Source: Propionibacteriaceae bacterium (GTDB lineage: Bacteria; Actinomycetota; Actinomycetes; Propionibacteriales; Propionibacteriaceae). Taken from it: a DNA stretch of 45,966 nucleotides. The DNA is taken from contig JAGXHS010000173.1 of assembly GCA_024636075.1 (NCBI GenBank), positions 1 through 45,966 of the forward strand. The letters are read 5' to 3'. Shown here in pieces: positions 9,083-17,065 of this stretch. Within the stretch, counting starts at the first letter, position 1; each line of letters starts with the position of its first letter. Both the position numbers and the translations under genes were made by a program. The notes under the pieces were generated by a model. That model was not told where the DNA came from and made no database searches. It saw only the letters and a program-made list of their open reading frames with translations.

Positions 9083-10324
9083 GTGGCAGCTGCATCCCAG
9101 AACTATCTGGCCGTGATCAAGGTTGTCGGAGTGGGTGGCGGCGGAGTCAACGCCGTGAACCGGATGATCGAAGCGGGCCTCACGGGAGTCGAGTTCATTG
9201 CGATCAACACCGATGCCCAGGCGCTGCTGATGAGCGACGCCGACGTCAAACTCGACGTCGGCCGTGATCTGACCCGAGGGCTCGGAGCGGGCGCCGACCC
9301 GGACAAGGGACGCCAGGCCACCGAGGACCACTCGGACGAGATCGAGGAAACGCTTCGTGGCGCCGACATGGTGTTCGTGACCGCCGGTGAGGGCGGTGGC
9401 ACCGGCACCGGAGGGGCTCCAGTGGTGGCCAAGGTCGCCCGTTCGCTGGGTGCGCTGACAATTGGTGTCGTCACTCGTCCGTTCAGCTTCGAGGGGAAGC
9501 GGCGTTCCACCCAGGCGGAGACCGGCATCGAGGCGCTCCGTGACGAGGTGGACACCCTGATCGTCATCCCCAACGACAAGTTGCTGGCGATGACCGACCA
9601 CCAGGTCGCCATCCTGGACGCCTTCAAGCAGGCCGACCAGGTGTTGATGCAGGGTGTGTCCGGCATCACCGATCTGATCACCACACCCGGACTGATCAAC
9701 CTTGACTTTGCCGACGTGAAGTCGATCATGAGTAACGCGGGTTCCGCGCTGATGGGCATTGGCTCGGCTCGCGGTGAGGATCGCGCCCGAGCGGCCGCCG
9801 AGATGGCCATCAGTTCGCCGCTGCTGGAGGCCAGCATCGAGGGTGCCCACGGTGTGCTGCTCTCCATCGCAGGTGGTTCGGATCTGGGGCTGTTCGAGGT
9901 GTCCGCGGCGGCCAACCTGATCGAGACTGCCGCCCATGACGAAGCCAACATCATCTTCGGTACCGTCATCGACGATTCTCTCGGGGACGAGGTCCGGGTG
10001 ACGGTCATCGCAGCCGGCTTCGACGGCGGTCAGCCACCGAAGCGGCAACCCGGCATCACCCGTCAGCCAGCGATGAACCAGTCGCAACCGCGTCCCGCCA
10101 CCCAACCGGCGAGCCAGCACAGTTCCAGCGGTCAGAGCAGCGCTGCGCAGAACGCACGCCCGCAGAACACTGGTGCTCAGAACAGCGCTGGTGCGCAGAA
10201 CGTTGGCGGGCAGCGCCTGACACCCAGCCCGGCCGTCCATCAGGAGAGGACGGCACTGCCCGTCCAGTCACCCCCCGCCCCCTCGAACGACGATGATCTG
10301 GACGTTCCCGACTTCATGAAGTGA
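9083..10324 (+). CDS. ftsZ: Cell division GTPase FtsZ
   Basis: 413 aa tubulin-like GTPase that forms the Z ring. The N-terminal nucleotide motif VGVGGGGVNAVNRM is at about residues 15-28, the tubulin signature GEGGGTGTGGAP at about 102-113, and the T7 loop with NLDFADVKSIM near 212. The GTPase core ends near 315. A disordered linker rich in Gln, Asn, Ala and Ser follows, and then the conserved C-terminal peptide DDDLDVPDFMK, the docking site for SepF and other partners. GTG 9083 follows GAGG at about ten bases; MAAASQNYLAVIKVVG is a typical actinobacterial N-terminus. Confidence 0.98.
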   Translation: MAAASQNYLAVIKVVGVGGGGVNAVNRMIEAGLTGVEFIAINTDAQALLMSDADVKLDVGRDLTRGLGAGADPDKGRQATEDHSDEIEETLRGADMVFVTAGEGGGTGTGGAPVVAKVARSLGALTIGVVTRPFSFEGKRRSTQAETGIEALRDEVDTLIVIPNDKLLAMTDHQVAILDAFKQADQVLMQGVSGITDLITTPGLINLDFADVKSIMSNAGSALMGIGSARGEDRARAAAEMAISSPLLEASIEGAHGVLLSIAGGSDLGLFEVSAAANLIETAAHDEANIIFGTVIDDSLGDEVRVTVIAAGFDGGQPPKRQPGITRQPAMNQSQPRPATQPASQHSSSGQSSAAQNARPQNTGAQNSAGAQNVGGQRLTPSPAVHQERTALPVQSPPAPSNDDDLDVPDFMK

Positions 10325-10325
10325 G

Positions 10326-11060
10326 ATGTTTACGCATCGAAACGACCCCGAATCCAACCAGGGTGTCGGGGGTTGCTTCACTGACCGAGAAGGCGGTTTG
10401 ACGCTAGGATCCATGGGTTCGCTCAACCTGGGGCGGGACGACGTCGATCCATTGGCGGGGGACAACCGGGCACTGCTGCGTGATCGTATCGCGGTGGAGC
10501 GCATCGTCACCCTCCGTCAGGTGCATTCGAATCGGGTCGTGATTGTCGACGCGGCGTCGCTGACCAACCTCGACGATCCCGAGGCTGACTCCATGGTCAC
10601 GAGAATGTCAGACGTCGGGTTGGCGATCCGGGTGGCGGACTGCGTCCCGGTGTTGTTGGCGGATCAGCAGGCCGGGGTGCTTGGGGCCGCTCATGCCGGG
10701 CGAGCCGGAATGCAGAGTGGTGTGGTGGGCAACACCGTGGATCGTATGCGCGAGCTAGGGGCAGATCGAATCATCGCCTGGGTAGGGCCCCACATCTGCG
10801 GGGGGTGCTACGAGGTGCCTGAGCAGATGGCAGCCGACGTTGCCCGAACCCATCCGGGGGCGGCGTCGCGGACTCGCTGGCACACTCCCTCGGTGGATCT
10901 CGCCGCCGGCGTCGCCGCTGACCTGCAGGACGCGGGAGCGACCGCCACGTGGCTCAATCCCTGCACGTTTGAGGTTGCCGCATTGCATTCGCATCGGCGC
11001 GACGGTGCGGGGGCAGGAAGACTCGCAGGAGTGATTTGGCGCGTGTCGCCGCGAGGCTGA
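10326..11060 (+). CDS. pgeF: Peptidoglycan editing factor PgeF (YfiH/YlmD, laccase-like domain)
   Basis: 244 aa. Members of this family are cytoplasmic amidases that remove wrongly incorporated residues from UDP-MurNAc peptides, or act as purine phosphorylase-like enzymes. Motifs: GGCFTDREGGLTLG then SLNLG near the N-terminus, TLRQVHSNRV (ligand His), VADCVPVLLAD (ligand Cys) and GAAHAGRAGMQSG (ligand His), followed by GPHICGGCYEV. ATG 10326 starts one base after the ftsZ stop with no strong ribosome site, so it is probably coupled to ftsZ. The gene that often follows, the PLP-binding YggS/YlmE, is absent here. Confidence 0.93.
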   Translation: MFTHRNDPESNQGVGGCFTDREGGLTLGSMGSLNLGRDDVDPLAGDNRALLRDRIAVERIVTLRQVHSNRVVIVDAASLTNLDDPEADSMVTRMSDVGLAIRVADCVPVLLADQQAGVLGAAHAGRAGMQSGVVGNTVDRMRELGADRIIAWVGPHICGGCYEVPEQMAADVARTHPGAASRTRWHTPSVDLAAGVAADLQDAGATATWLNPCTFEVAALHSHRRDGAGAGRLAGVIWRVSPRG

Positions 11061-11083
11061 CCGGGCTCGGGCGTTGCACACGG

Positions 11084-11089
11084 TAACCT
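11084..11089 (+). promoter_or_regulatory. Possible -10 element before sepF
   Basis: TAACCT sits in the 58-base gap between pgeF and sepF, 29 bases before the sepF ATG. No good -35 box is seen at 16-18 bases. It matches the TANNNT style of other promoters in the window, but the call is weak. Confidence 0.25.
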
Positions 11090-11118
11090 CGGAGCCGACG
11101 TCAATACAGGAGTGCACC

Positions 11119-11601
11119 ATGGCTGACAGCATCAAGAAGGCCGCCCGTTGGCTGGGGCTGGTCGAGGATCCCCGCTACGACTTCGACCAGAACGATGAAG
11201 AGCTCACCGAAGCCGTCTCCGGCGGGGACAACTCCTCGGAGGTGACGCCGATCTCGGAGCGACGCAGCGAACCCGCCACGAACGCAGAGCCGTTCACCAA
11301 CCCGGTGCCGCACACTGCAGACCTGACCCGCATCATCACGGTTCACCCGCGCACCTACAACGAGGCACGCACGATCGGGGAACACTTCCGCGACAATGTG
11401 CCGGTGATCATGAACCTGTCCGAGATGGAGGACTCCGATGCCAAGCGTCTGGTCGACTTCTCCGCTGGCTTGATCTTTGGGCTTCGCGGTACGATCGAGC
11501 GCATCACCCGCAAGGTGTTCCTGCTGTCGCCCAACAACGTCAACGTCACGGCGGAGGACAAGGAACGGATTGCCGCGGGCGGTTTCTTCAACCAGAGCTG
11601 A
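11119..11601 (+). CDS. sepF: Cell division protein SepF
   Basis: 160 aa from ATG 11119, which has AGGAG at 11108-11112; an in-frame upstream ATG at 11074 lacks such support. SepF binds the membrane through an N-terminal amphipathic helix (ADSIKKAARWLGLVED) and tethers FtsZ via its C-terminal peptide; actinobacteria without FtsA depend on it. An acidic linker follows, then the SepF core with HPRTYNEARTIGEHFRDNVPVIMNLSEM and DAKRLVDFSAGLIFGLRG, ending with VFLLSPNNV. yggT starts six bases after the stop. Confidence 0.97.
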   Translation: MADSIKKAARWLGLVEDPRYDFDQNDEELTEAVSGGDNSSEVTPISERRSEPATNAEPFTNPVPHTADLTRIITVHPRTYNEARTIGEHFRDNVPVIMNLSEMEDSDAKRLVDFSAGLIFGLRGTIERITRKVFLLSPNNVNVTAEDKERIAAGGFFNQS

Positions 11602-11607
11602 GGTAAC

Positions 11608-11904
11608 GTGGTAGTCGTAGGCGCCATCATCGGGAACCTGTTGAACCTGTACCTGTTCCTGTTCTTCCTCAGGGTGATCCTCAGTTGGTTGCAAGTCCTG
11701 ATGCAGCAGGACTTCGCGCCGACTGGTGGGCTACTGGTGGTGTTCGAGTTCATCTACTCTGCCACCGATCCACCGATCGACTTCTTTGAGCGGTTTCTGC
11801 CCCCGGTGCGCTTCGGCAGGGTTGCGATCTCGTTGGGTTTCATGGCTGCGGTGTTGAGCGTCTTGATCGCGCAACGGGTGAATTACGCGATCTTCGCTGG
11901 CTGA
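11608..11904 (+). CDS. YggT/YlmG family membrane protein
   Basis: 98 aa with two hydrophobic segments: about residues 6-28 (IIGNLLNLYLFLFFLRVILS) and about 66-90, separated by a loop with YSATDPPIDFFERFLPPVRFG, the typical YggT motif. Proteins of this family lie between sepF and divIVA in many Gram-positive bacteria and affect envelope or division, with no defined biochemical activity. GTG 11608 is preceded by GAGG from the end of sepF, so it is part of the same transcript. Confidence 0.9.
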   Translation: MVVVGAIIGNLLNLYLFLFFLRVILSWLQVLMQQDFAPTGGLLVVFEFIYSATDPPIDFFERFLPPVRFGRVAISLGFMAAVLSVLIAQRVNYAIFAG

Positions 11905-11914
11905 GAGCTGCTGC

Positions 11915-11944
11915 TTGTCGCTCTGATCTCGGCTGGAGTAGCCT
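11915..11944 (+). promoter_or_regulatory. Candidate divIVA promoter
   Basis: TTGTCG (11915-11920) and TAGCCT (11939-11944) with an 18-base spacer lie in the gap between yggT and divIVA. Transcription would start near 11951, leaving a leader of about 26 bases that contains the divIVA ribosome site AGGAG (11967-11971). Confidence 0.45.
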
Positions 11945-11976
11945 GATGGCGACATCCTCAGAACCCAGGAGTTTCG

Positions 11977-12846
11977 ATGAGATTGACGCTGGACGACGTC
12001 AAGAATGCAAAGTTCCCGATCGACAAGGAAACCAATTGCTACCACTACGCCCCCGTCGACAAGTTCCTGGACAACCTGGAAGTCACCTGGGCCGAGCTGC
12101 TCAACGAGAACGAGCGGCTGAAGGCGCAACTGGCTGCTGCTCCTGAACCGTCCGAGGGTTCCGAGTCCACGTCGGCCGACGCTGACGCTGCCGGTGAACC
12201 GACCGCGGAGAACGCCGCGCTGAGGGCCGAGATCGAATCGTTGAAGGCGGAGCTGGAGGCCGCGCGGAATCAGCAGTCGAGCGATGCCCAGCCAGCCCCT
12301 GACGGCGAGCAGGCAGCAGCGGGCCCCGAGCGAGTGGTCGTCACCAGCTCTGCGGAGGCGAGCCCTGCGGTCACCCGTCTGGTTCAACTCGCCACCGAGC
12401 AGGCTGAGTCCGTGGTGCAGGAAGCTGACGCCGAAGCTCGCCGCAAGCTGGACGAGGCGAACCGCCAGGTGCACGAGCTGACGGTCGACGCCCAGACGCG
12501 TGCCGATCGCGTCGAGTCAGAGGCGCGAACCAATGCCGATCAGCTGGCCGCTGAAGCCAAGGCCAACTCCGACCAGGTGAACGCTGACGCCCTGGCCCGT
12601 CGGCACCAGCTCTTCGACGTGTTGGAGACCGAACAGCAGGAGTTGCAGGGCAAAGTTGGTGAGTTGCGCGCCTTTGAGGCCGATTACCGCAGCACCCTGG
12701 TGGCACATTTCCAGAGCCACATCGACCAGTTGTCCCAGGAACACCTCGAACCAACCGGAGATCCGGGCGAGCCGGGGGCTTCAGCGACACCGCGTCTTGA
12801 CGCCCTGCTTGCCGAAAGCGAGGGGCTTGCCGAGAGCGAAATCTGA
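11977..12846 (+). CDS. divIVA: DivIVA/Wag31-type polar scaffold protein
   Basis: 289 aa. The short N-terminal DivIVA domain (RLTLDDVKNAKF and the APVDKFLDNLEVTWAELLNEN segment) is the membrane-curvature-binding part. A proline-free acidic/Ala-rich coiled coil follows (LRAEIESLKAELEAARNQQ and a long Ala/Glu/Asp helix around residues 130-210). In actinobacteria the protein gathers at poles and septa and recruits the elongation machinery. ATG 11977 has AGGAG six bases upstream. It carries its own probable promoter. The DksA-like gene follows after 73 bases. Confidence 0.92.
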   Translation: MRLTLDDVKNAKFPIDKETNCYHYAPVDKFLDNLEVTWAELLNENERLKAQLAAAPEPSEGSESTSADADAAGEPTAENAALRAEIESLKAELEAARNQQSSDAQPAPDGEQAAAGPERVVVTSSAEASPAVTRLVQLATEQAESVVQEADAEARRKLDEANRQVHELTVDAQTRADRVESEARTNADQLAAEAKANSDQVNADALARRHQLFDVLETEQQELQGKVGELRAFEADYRSTLVAHFQSHIDQLSQEHLEPTGDPGEPGASATPRLDALLAESEGLAESEI

Positions 12847-12857
12847 GGCGCCGCCTT

Positions 12858-12895
12858 GTGGATGGGTGTATGGTTCCACCTTGACATCCATCCAC
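12858..12895. repeat. Inverted repeat between divIVA and the DksA-like gene
   Basis: GTGGATGG at 12858-12865 and CCATCCAC at 12888-12895 are perfect complements, 22 bases apart. A smaller GGTG/CACC pair (12864-12867 and 12877-12880) sits inside. A TATGGT -10-like hexamer (12869-12874) lies in the loop. There is no T-run, so an operator or attenuator is as likely as a terminator. Confidence 0.5.
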
Positions 12896-12919
12896 CACTG
12901 ATCCTGCGAGGAAACTGAC

Positions 12920-13351
12920 ATGTCAAAGGCGGCAGCGGACCAGACGGCGCGCGGCAGTGCCACTCTTCCTGTCAGAGACGGGGAAGAGGCATGGACCAAT
13001 GAGGAAGTCGCCGAGCTGCGCACTGAACTCACCGACGAGATCGTCCGGATGCATCGCGCGATAGCCGCTGCGCAGGGCGAGTTGAAGGATCTCCTCCGCG
13101 AAGCTGGTGACGGGGCCGGGAGGGATCCCGCTGACGTCAGTTCGACGAACTTCGAGCGTGACCAGGAAATGTCCTTGGCCCAGAACGCCCGCGAAATGCT
13201 GGAGCAGGCCGAACTGGCGCTTCGTCTCTTCGCCAACGGTGAGTACGGGTACTGCGAGGTCTGCGAACAGCCAATCGGAAAAGCCCGGCTGCAGGCTTTC
13301 CCACGGGCGACCATGTGTGTGAAGTGCAAGCAGCGCGCCGAACGCCGCTGA
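12920..13351 (+). CDS. DksA/TraR family C4 zinc-finger protein
   Basis: 143 aa. An N-terminal helical part (EEVAELRTELTDEIVRMHRAIAAAQGELKDLL) resembles the DksA hairpin. The SSTNFERDQEMSLAQNAREMLEQAELAL segment leads to a C4 zinc finger YCEVCEQPIGKARLQAFPRATMCVKC. DksA-type proteins bind the RNA polymerase secondary channel; which genes this one affects is unknown. ATG 12920 follows GAGGAAAC. The position between divIVA and lspA recurs in other actinobacteria as far as I know. The lspA frame starts inside the 3' end of this gene. Confidence 0.92.
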   Translation: MSKAAADQTARGSATLPVRDGEEAWTNEEVAELRTELTDEIVRMHRAIAAAQGELKDLLREAGDGAGRDPADVSSTNFERDQEMSLAQNAREMLEQAELALRLFANGEYGYCEVCEQPIGKARLQAFPRATMCVKCKQRAERR

Positions 13352-13833
13352 GTCTGCTGCTGATCGTTGCCGGGATCGCAGTGCCGGGTGCGATTCTGGA
13401 TCAGCTCACCAAGCATCTTGCGGTGACCCGGCTCGATCCCAACCATCCGGTGGAACTGCTGGGTGGAATGCTCAGTCTGCGGCTCTTGCGCAATCCCGGT
13501 GCGGCGTTCTCGATGGGCACCTCGGCCACAGTGGGGCTCTCGGCGCTGGCAATCGTTGCCTTCTTCGCGGTGGTGTTGGTGGCTCTTCCCAGATTGCAGC
13601 GGAGGTCGTCTGCGGTGGCCGCAGGCATGGCGCTGGCAGGCATTGTCGGCAACCTGACCGATCGCCTGTTCCGGGAACCGGGCCCGATGCGTGGTCACGT
13701 GATTGATTTCTTCTCGGTTCCGCATTTCGCGGTGTTCAATGTCGCCGACATCTTCATCACCAGTACCGCCATCCTGTTGCTCGGGCAGGCGTTCCTCGGC
13801 CGGGAACCAGACGCCGTCGAGGAGGACCAGTGA
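13315..13833 (+). CDS. lspA: Lipoprotein signal peptidase (signal peptidase II)
   Basis: 172 aa from GTG 13315; GTG 13324 is equally possible, since neither has a clear ribosome site. Both lie inside the DksA-like gene (overlap of 28-37 bases), so translation is probably coupled. LspA cuts prolipoproteins before the lipid-modified Cys. Four hydrophobic segments are visible. Motifs in order: DQLTK, RNPGAAFS, GNLTDRL (first catalytic Asp), HVIDFF, and FNVADIFI (second catalytic Asp). The stop overlaps the next gene by four bases (GTGA). Confidence 0.95.
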   Translation: MCEVQAARRTPLSLLLIVAGIAVPGAILDQLTKHLAVTRLDPNHPVELLGGMLSLRLLRNPGAAFSMGTSATVGLSALAIVAFFAVVLVALPRLQRRSSAVAAGMALAGIVGNLTDRLFREPGPMRGHVIDFFSVPHFAVFNVADIFITSTAILLLGQAFLGREPDAVEEDQ

Positions 13834-14750
13834 GCATCATGCTGGTCCCGGACGGCTTGGACGGTGAGCGCATCGACAGCGCAGCGGCGCGGATGACGGG
13901 GATGTCACGTGCCAGGATCGCCGATCTGCTGAACGGTGGGCAGATCCAGCTGGCGGGCGAGGTGGTGTCCAAGGCGTCCACCCGGGTCGCTGCCGGCATG
14001 ATGCTGGAGGTGTCGACGGACCAGCCGGTGCGGGTGGTGCAGCCCACGTACCGACTGGCTCCGGGACTGACGGTGATTCACCAGGACGCCGACATCGTCG
14101 TGCTGGACAAACCGGCAGGGGTGGCGGCGCACCCCTCGCTCGGCTGGGACGGGCCCAGCGTCACCGAACACTTGGCGGCGGCTGGGATCCGGATCGCCAC
14201 CGGCGGGGCGCCGGAGCGCCAGGGTGTGGTGCAACGCCTTGACGTCGGAACCAGCGGGCTGATGGTGCTGGCCCGCAGCGAGGTGGCGTATTCGGCCCTG
14301 AAACAAGCCTTCCGTGATCGCGTCGTGCACAAGGTCTACCTGGCGTTGGTACAGGGCCATCCCGACCCGTTCGAGGGCACCATCGACGCTCCAATCGGGC
14401 GCGACCGACGTCACGACTGGAAAATGGCCGTCACGCACGGGGGGCGAGCCAGCATCACGCACTACGAGACGGTGGAGGCGCACCGTGCAGCCACATTGCT
14501 GAAGGTGCACCTCGAATCGGGGCGAACCCACCAGATCCGGGTGCACCTGTCGGCTCTCGGGCACCCCTGCGTCGGTGATCCGTTGTACGGATCGGACCCC
14601 ACGCTGGCGGCGAAGCTCGGGTTGCAACGTCAGTGGCTGCACGCCAGCGAGCTCGGTTTCATCCACCCCCACAGCGGGGAAATGGTGCACTTCGCATCCC
14701 CGATTCCCCCGGATCTCGCTCTGGCACTGGCGAAGATACGCCCCGGATGA
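13830..14750 (+). CDS. RluA-family pseudouridine synthase (RluD-like)
   Basis: 306 aa. It isomerises uridine to pseudouridine in RNA, probably 23S rRNA. An S4 RNA-binding domain (MSRARIADLLNGGQIQLAGEVVSKAS) fills the first 65 residues. The catalytic domain has DIVVLDKPAGVAAHPS, and the catalytic Asp is in QRLDVGTSGLMVLARS (Asp near 138); homologues often have HRLD. LESGRTHQIRVHLSALGHPCVGDPLYG follows. GTG 13830 overlaps the lspA stop. The exact uridine targets cannot be read from the sequence. Confidence 0.93.
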   Translation: MSIMLVPDGLDGERIDSAAARMTGMSRARIADLLNGGQIQLAGEVVSKASTRVAAGMMLEVSTDQPVRVVQPTYRLAPGLTVIHQDADIVVLDKPAGVAAHPSLGWDGPSVTEHLAAAGIRIATGGAPERQGVVQRLDVGTSGLMVLARSEVAYSALKQAFRDRVVHKVYLALVQGHPDPFEGTIDAPIGRDRRHDWKMAVTHGGRASITHYETVEAHRAATLLKVHLESGRTHQIRVHLSALGHPCVGDPLYGSDPTLAAKLGLQRQWLHASELGFIHPHSGEMVHFASPIPPDLALALAKIRPG

Positions 14751-14762
14751 GTGACATTCCGA

Positions 14763-14768
14763 TAGGGT
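14763..14768 (+). promoter_or_regulatory. -10 element of pyk, leaderless type
   Basis: TAGGGT ends six bases before GTG 14775 and there is no Shine-Dalgarno sequence. Initiation at the usual distance would place the 5' end of the mRNA on the start codon. No -35 box is evident. Confidence 0.55.
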
Positions 14769-14774
14769 TGGCGA

Positions 14775-16214
14775 GTGCGTAGAGCAAAGATAGTGTGTAC
14801 TCTCGGTCCGTCGGTTGACTCCCCGGAGCTGATGAAACAACTAGTCGAAGCCGGCATGGATGTCGCTCGGTTCAATATGAGCCATGGTGACCATGCCGAG
14901 CATCAGGGGCGCTTGGAGCGAACCCGCAAGGCCGCTGCGGATGCCGGGCGAACAGTCGGCATCCTGTGCGACCTGCAGGGTCCCAAGATCCGGTTGGGCA
15001 AATTCGCCGCCGGCCCCATCAAGGCTGGGGTGGGTGATCGGTTCACCATCACCATCGATGACATCCTCGGGGATCAGGACCGGTGCAGTACCACCTACAA
15101 GGGACTTCCCGGTGACGTCAAGCCCGGCGACGAAGTTCTCGTCGACGACGGCCGGGTGGCGTTGCGCGCGGTGGAGGTGACTGACACCGACGTCGTCTGC
15201 GAGGTGACCGTGGCTGGAACACTGAGCAACAACAAGGGCATCAATCTGCCGGGCGTTGCCGTCAGTGTTCCGGCGATGAGCCAGAAGGACGAGGACGATC
15301 TCCGCTGGGCGATCCAGCACAACGCCGACATGGTGGCGTTGTCCTTCGTGCGCAGTGCCGACGACATCACCCGCGTCCACGAGATCATGGACGACGAGGG
15401 TCGGCGGGTGCCGGTCATCGCCAAGCTCGAGAAGCCGCAGGCGATCGAGAACCTGGATGCCATCATCGACGCCTTCGACATGTTCATGGTGGCGCGTGGT
15501 GACCTCGGCGTCGAGCTGCCGCTCGAAGAGGTGCCCGTCGTGCAGAAGAGGATCATCAAGGCTGCTCGTCGCTGGGCCAAGCCGGTGATCGTGGCCACCC
15601 AGATGCTGGAGTCGATGATTTCGGCTCCTCGTCCGACGCGCGCCGAAGCCTCCGACGTCGCCAACGCCGTGTTGGACGGTGCCGACGCGGTGATGTTGTC
15701 TGGTGAGGTCTCTGTCGGTGACTATCCGATCGAGACGGTGCGGACGATGTCGCGGATCGTCGATGCGGTCGAGAATGAGGCTTTCAACGAAATCAGCATT
15801 CTCAACTGGGATCCGCACACCACCGGCGGGGTGGTCGCCTTCGCCGCCGCACAGGTGGCTGAGCGGCTGGACGCAAAGTATCTGGTGGCCTTCACCAAGT
15901 CCGGCGACACTGCGCGCAGGCTCTCCCGGCTGCGCTGCCGGATCCCGGTGCTGGTGTTCACGCCCGATGAATCCACGATGCGGTTGCTGACCGTGATGTG
16001 GGGTGCACACACCATCATGACGGAAGAGTTCACCAACAAGGACGACATGGCGGACTCGGTCGAGATTGAGCTGCGCAAACGGAACATGGTGGTCGACGGC
16101 GACCGGGTGGTGATCGTCTCCGGCTCCCCGATGCGGCTACCCGGAAATACCAACGCGCTCCGCGTGCACAAGATGCGTCCCCTGGCCGAGGATGGAAGCG
16201 TCGGCAGCAACTGA
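14775..16214 (+). CDS. pyk: Pyruvate kinase
   Basis: 479 aa. It converts phosphoenolpyruvate and ADP to pyruvate and ATP, the last step of glycolysis; gap, pgk and tpiA lie later in the window. N-terminal RRAKIVCTLGPSVDSPELM and VARFNMSHG, DLQGPKIRLG, the substrate-site segment VPVIAKLEKPQAIENLDAIIDAFDMFMVARGDLGVELPLEEVP, and ATQMLESMISAPRPTRAEASDVANAVLDGADAVMLS are all intact. The C-terminal regulatory domain follows. GTG 14775 is set by a -10 box six bases upstream. The stop lies two bases before the convergent tRNA gene. Confidence 0.97.
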   Translation: MRRAKIVCTLGPSVDSPELMKQLVEAGMDVARFNMSHGDHAEHQGRLERTRKAAADAGRTVGILCDLQGPKIRLGKFAAGPIKAGVGDRFTITIDDILGDQDRCSTTYKGLPGDVKPGDEVLVDDGRVALRAVEVTDTDVVCEVTVAGTLSNNKGINLPGVAVSVPAMSQKDEDDLRWAIQHNADMVALSFVRSADDITRVHEIMDDEGRRVPVIAKLEKPQAIENLDAIIDAFDMFMVARGDLGVELPLEEVPVVQKRIIKAARRWAKPVIVATQMLESMISAPRPTRAEASDVANAVLDGADAVMLSGEVSVGDYPIETVRTMSRIVDAVENEAFNEISILNWDPHTTGGVVAFAAAQVAERLDAKYLVAFTKSGDTARRLSRLRCRIPVLVFTPDESTMRLLTVMWGAHTIMTEEFTNKDDMADSVEIELRKRNMVVDGDRVVIVSGSPMRLPGNTNALRVHKMRPLAEDGSVGSN

Positions 16215-16216
16215 AG

Positions 16217-16299
16217 TGCCCGGGAGGGGAGTCGAACCCCTACAGCCTTGCGGCCAGACGGGTTTGAGCCGTCCGCGTATACCATTCCGCCACCCGGGC
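16217..16299 (-). tRNA. tRNA-Leu (anticodon CAA)
   Basis: On the minus strand an 83-base class II tRNA folds with acceptor GCCCGGG pairing CCCGGGC (plus-strand 16218-16224 and 16293-16299), an anticodon stem GACGG/CCGTC around loop CTCAAAC (anticodon CAA, reading UUG), a long variable arm (TGGCCGCAAGGCTG) and a T arm AGGGG-TTCGACT-CCCCT. The long variable arm and CAA anticodon identify Leu. CCA is not encoded. It is convergent with pyk and divergent from the response regulator. Confidence 0.95.
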
Positions 16300-16309
16300 G
16301 AGCTCGTAC

Positions 16310-16338
16310 ATTCTGCCACACTCGCAGCCGAGGGTCAT
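16310..16338 (-). promoter_or_regulatory. Candidate promoter of tRNA-Leu
   Basis: On the minus strand ATGACC (16338-16333) and CAGAAT (16315-16310) are 17 bases apart and would start transcription a few bases before the tRNA 5' end at 16299. Confidence 0.4.
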
Positions 16339-16370
16339 ATTGCCGCGTGGACGTCGTCAGGCTCGTGAAG

Positions 16371-16376
16371 TAGTCT
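16371..16376 (+). promoter_or_regulatory. -10 element upstream of the ANTAR response regulator
   Basis: TAGTCT lies 43 bases before GTG 16420, leaving a leader of about 36 bases with GGAGG. No convincing -35 is seen. Confidence 0.4.
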
Positions 16377-16419
16377 GGAGAGACGGTGGCGGAGGTCACC
16401 AGTGGAGTGGAGGAACATC

Positions 16420-17064
16420 GTGAGCGACGAAGCGCAATCCACTTCGGGCCGTGCCAAGCCGAGGGTTCTCGTTGCCGAGGATGAGGCGCTGATCAGGATG
16501 GATCTGGTCGAGCTCCTCACCGAGGAAGGCTATGACGTCGTCGGCCAGGCCGGTGACGGAGAGGCCGCCCTGGCCCTGGCCCGGGAGTTGGAGCCGGATC
16601 TGGTGGTGATGGACGTCAAGATGCCCAAGATGGATGGCATCACAGCAGCTGAGCTGATCGCCGAGGACCGGATAGCGCCGGTGGTGATGCTGACCGCCTT
16701 CAGCCAGCGGGATCTGGTCGAGAAGGCCCGCGAAGCAGGTGCCATGGCCTACGTGGTGAAGCCCTTCGATGCCTCGGATGTGGTGCCGGCGATCGAGATC
16801 GCGATGGGTCGTTTCGCAGAGATCCGCGCAGTGGAGGACGAGGTCGCAGATCTCGAGGAGCGATTGGAGTCACGCAAGGCCGTGGACCAGGCGAAGGGAC
16901 TGCTGATGCAGAGTCTCGGGCTCAGCGAACCGGAGGCGTTCCGCTGGATCCAGAAGACGGCCATGGACCTGCGCAAGTCGATGCGTGAGGTTGCCCAGGG
17001 CGTCATCGATCACGCCAAACAGTCCAAGAAACCGGCGAAGGCCCGCAAGCCCAGCGACGCCTGA
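16420..17064 (+). CDS. pdtaR: ANTAR-domain response regulator (PdtaR type)
   Basis: 214 aa from GTG 16420, which follows GGAGG (16408-16412) by seven bases. An N-terminal receiver domain has acidic pocket AEDEALIRMDL, phospho-acceptor Asp in LVVMDVKMPKMDG, the Thr switch in VVMLTAFS and the Lys in YVVKPFD. A short coiled coil (VEDEVADLEERLESRKAVDQAKGLLM) leads to a C-terminal ANTAR RNA-binding domain (LSEPEAFRWIQKTAMDLRKSMREVA). Such proteins act by antitermination on RNA hairpins; the partner histidine kinase is not in the window. A basic Lys-rich tail ends the protein. One base separates it from the convergent thioesterase. Confidence 0.93.
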   Translation: MSDEAQSTSGRAKPRVLVAEDEALIRMDLVELLTEEGYDVVGQAGDGEAALALARELEPDLVVMDVKMPKMDGITAAELIAEDRIAPVVMLTAFSQRDLVEKAREAGAMAYVVKPFDASDVVPAIEIAMGRFAEIRAVEDEVADLEERLESRKAVDQAKGLLMQSLGLSEPEAFRWIQKTAMDLRKSMREVAQGVIDHAKQSKKPAKARKPSDA

Positions 17065-17065
17065 A

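Noticed and set aside
14841..16010. 389-residue minus-strand frame over pyk
   Set aside because: Shadow of pyruvate kinase, whose motifs are all intact in the other strand.
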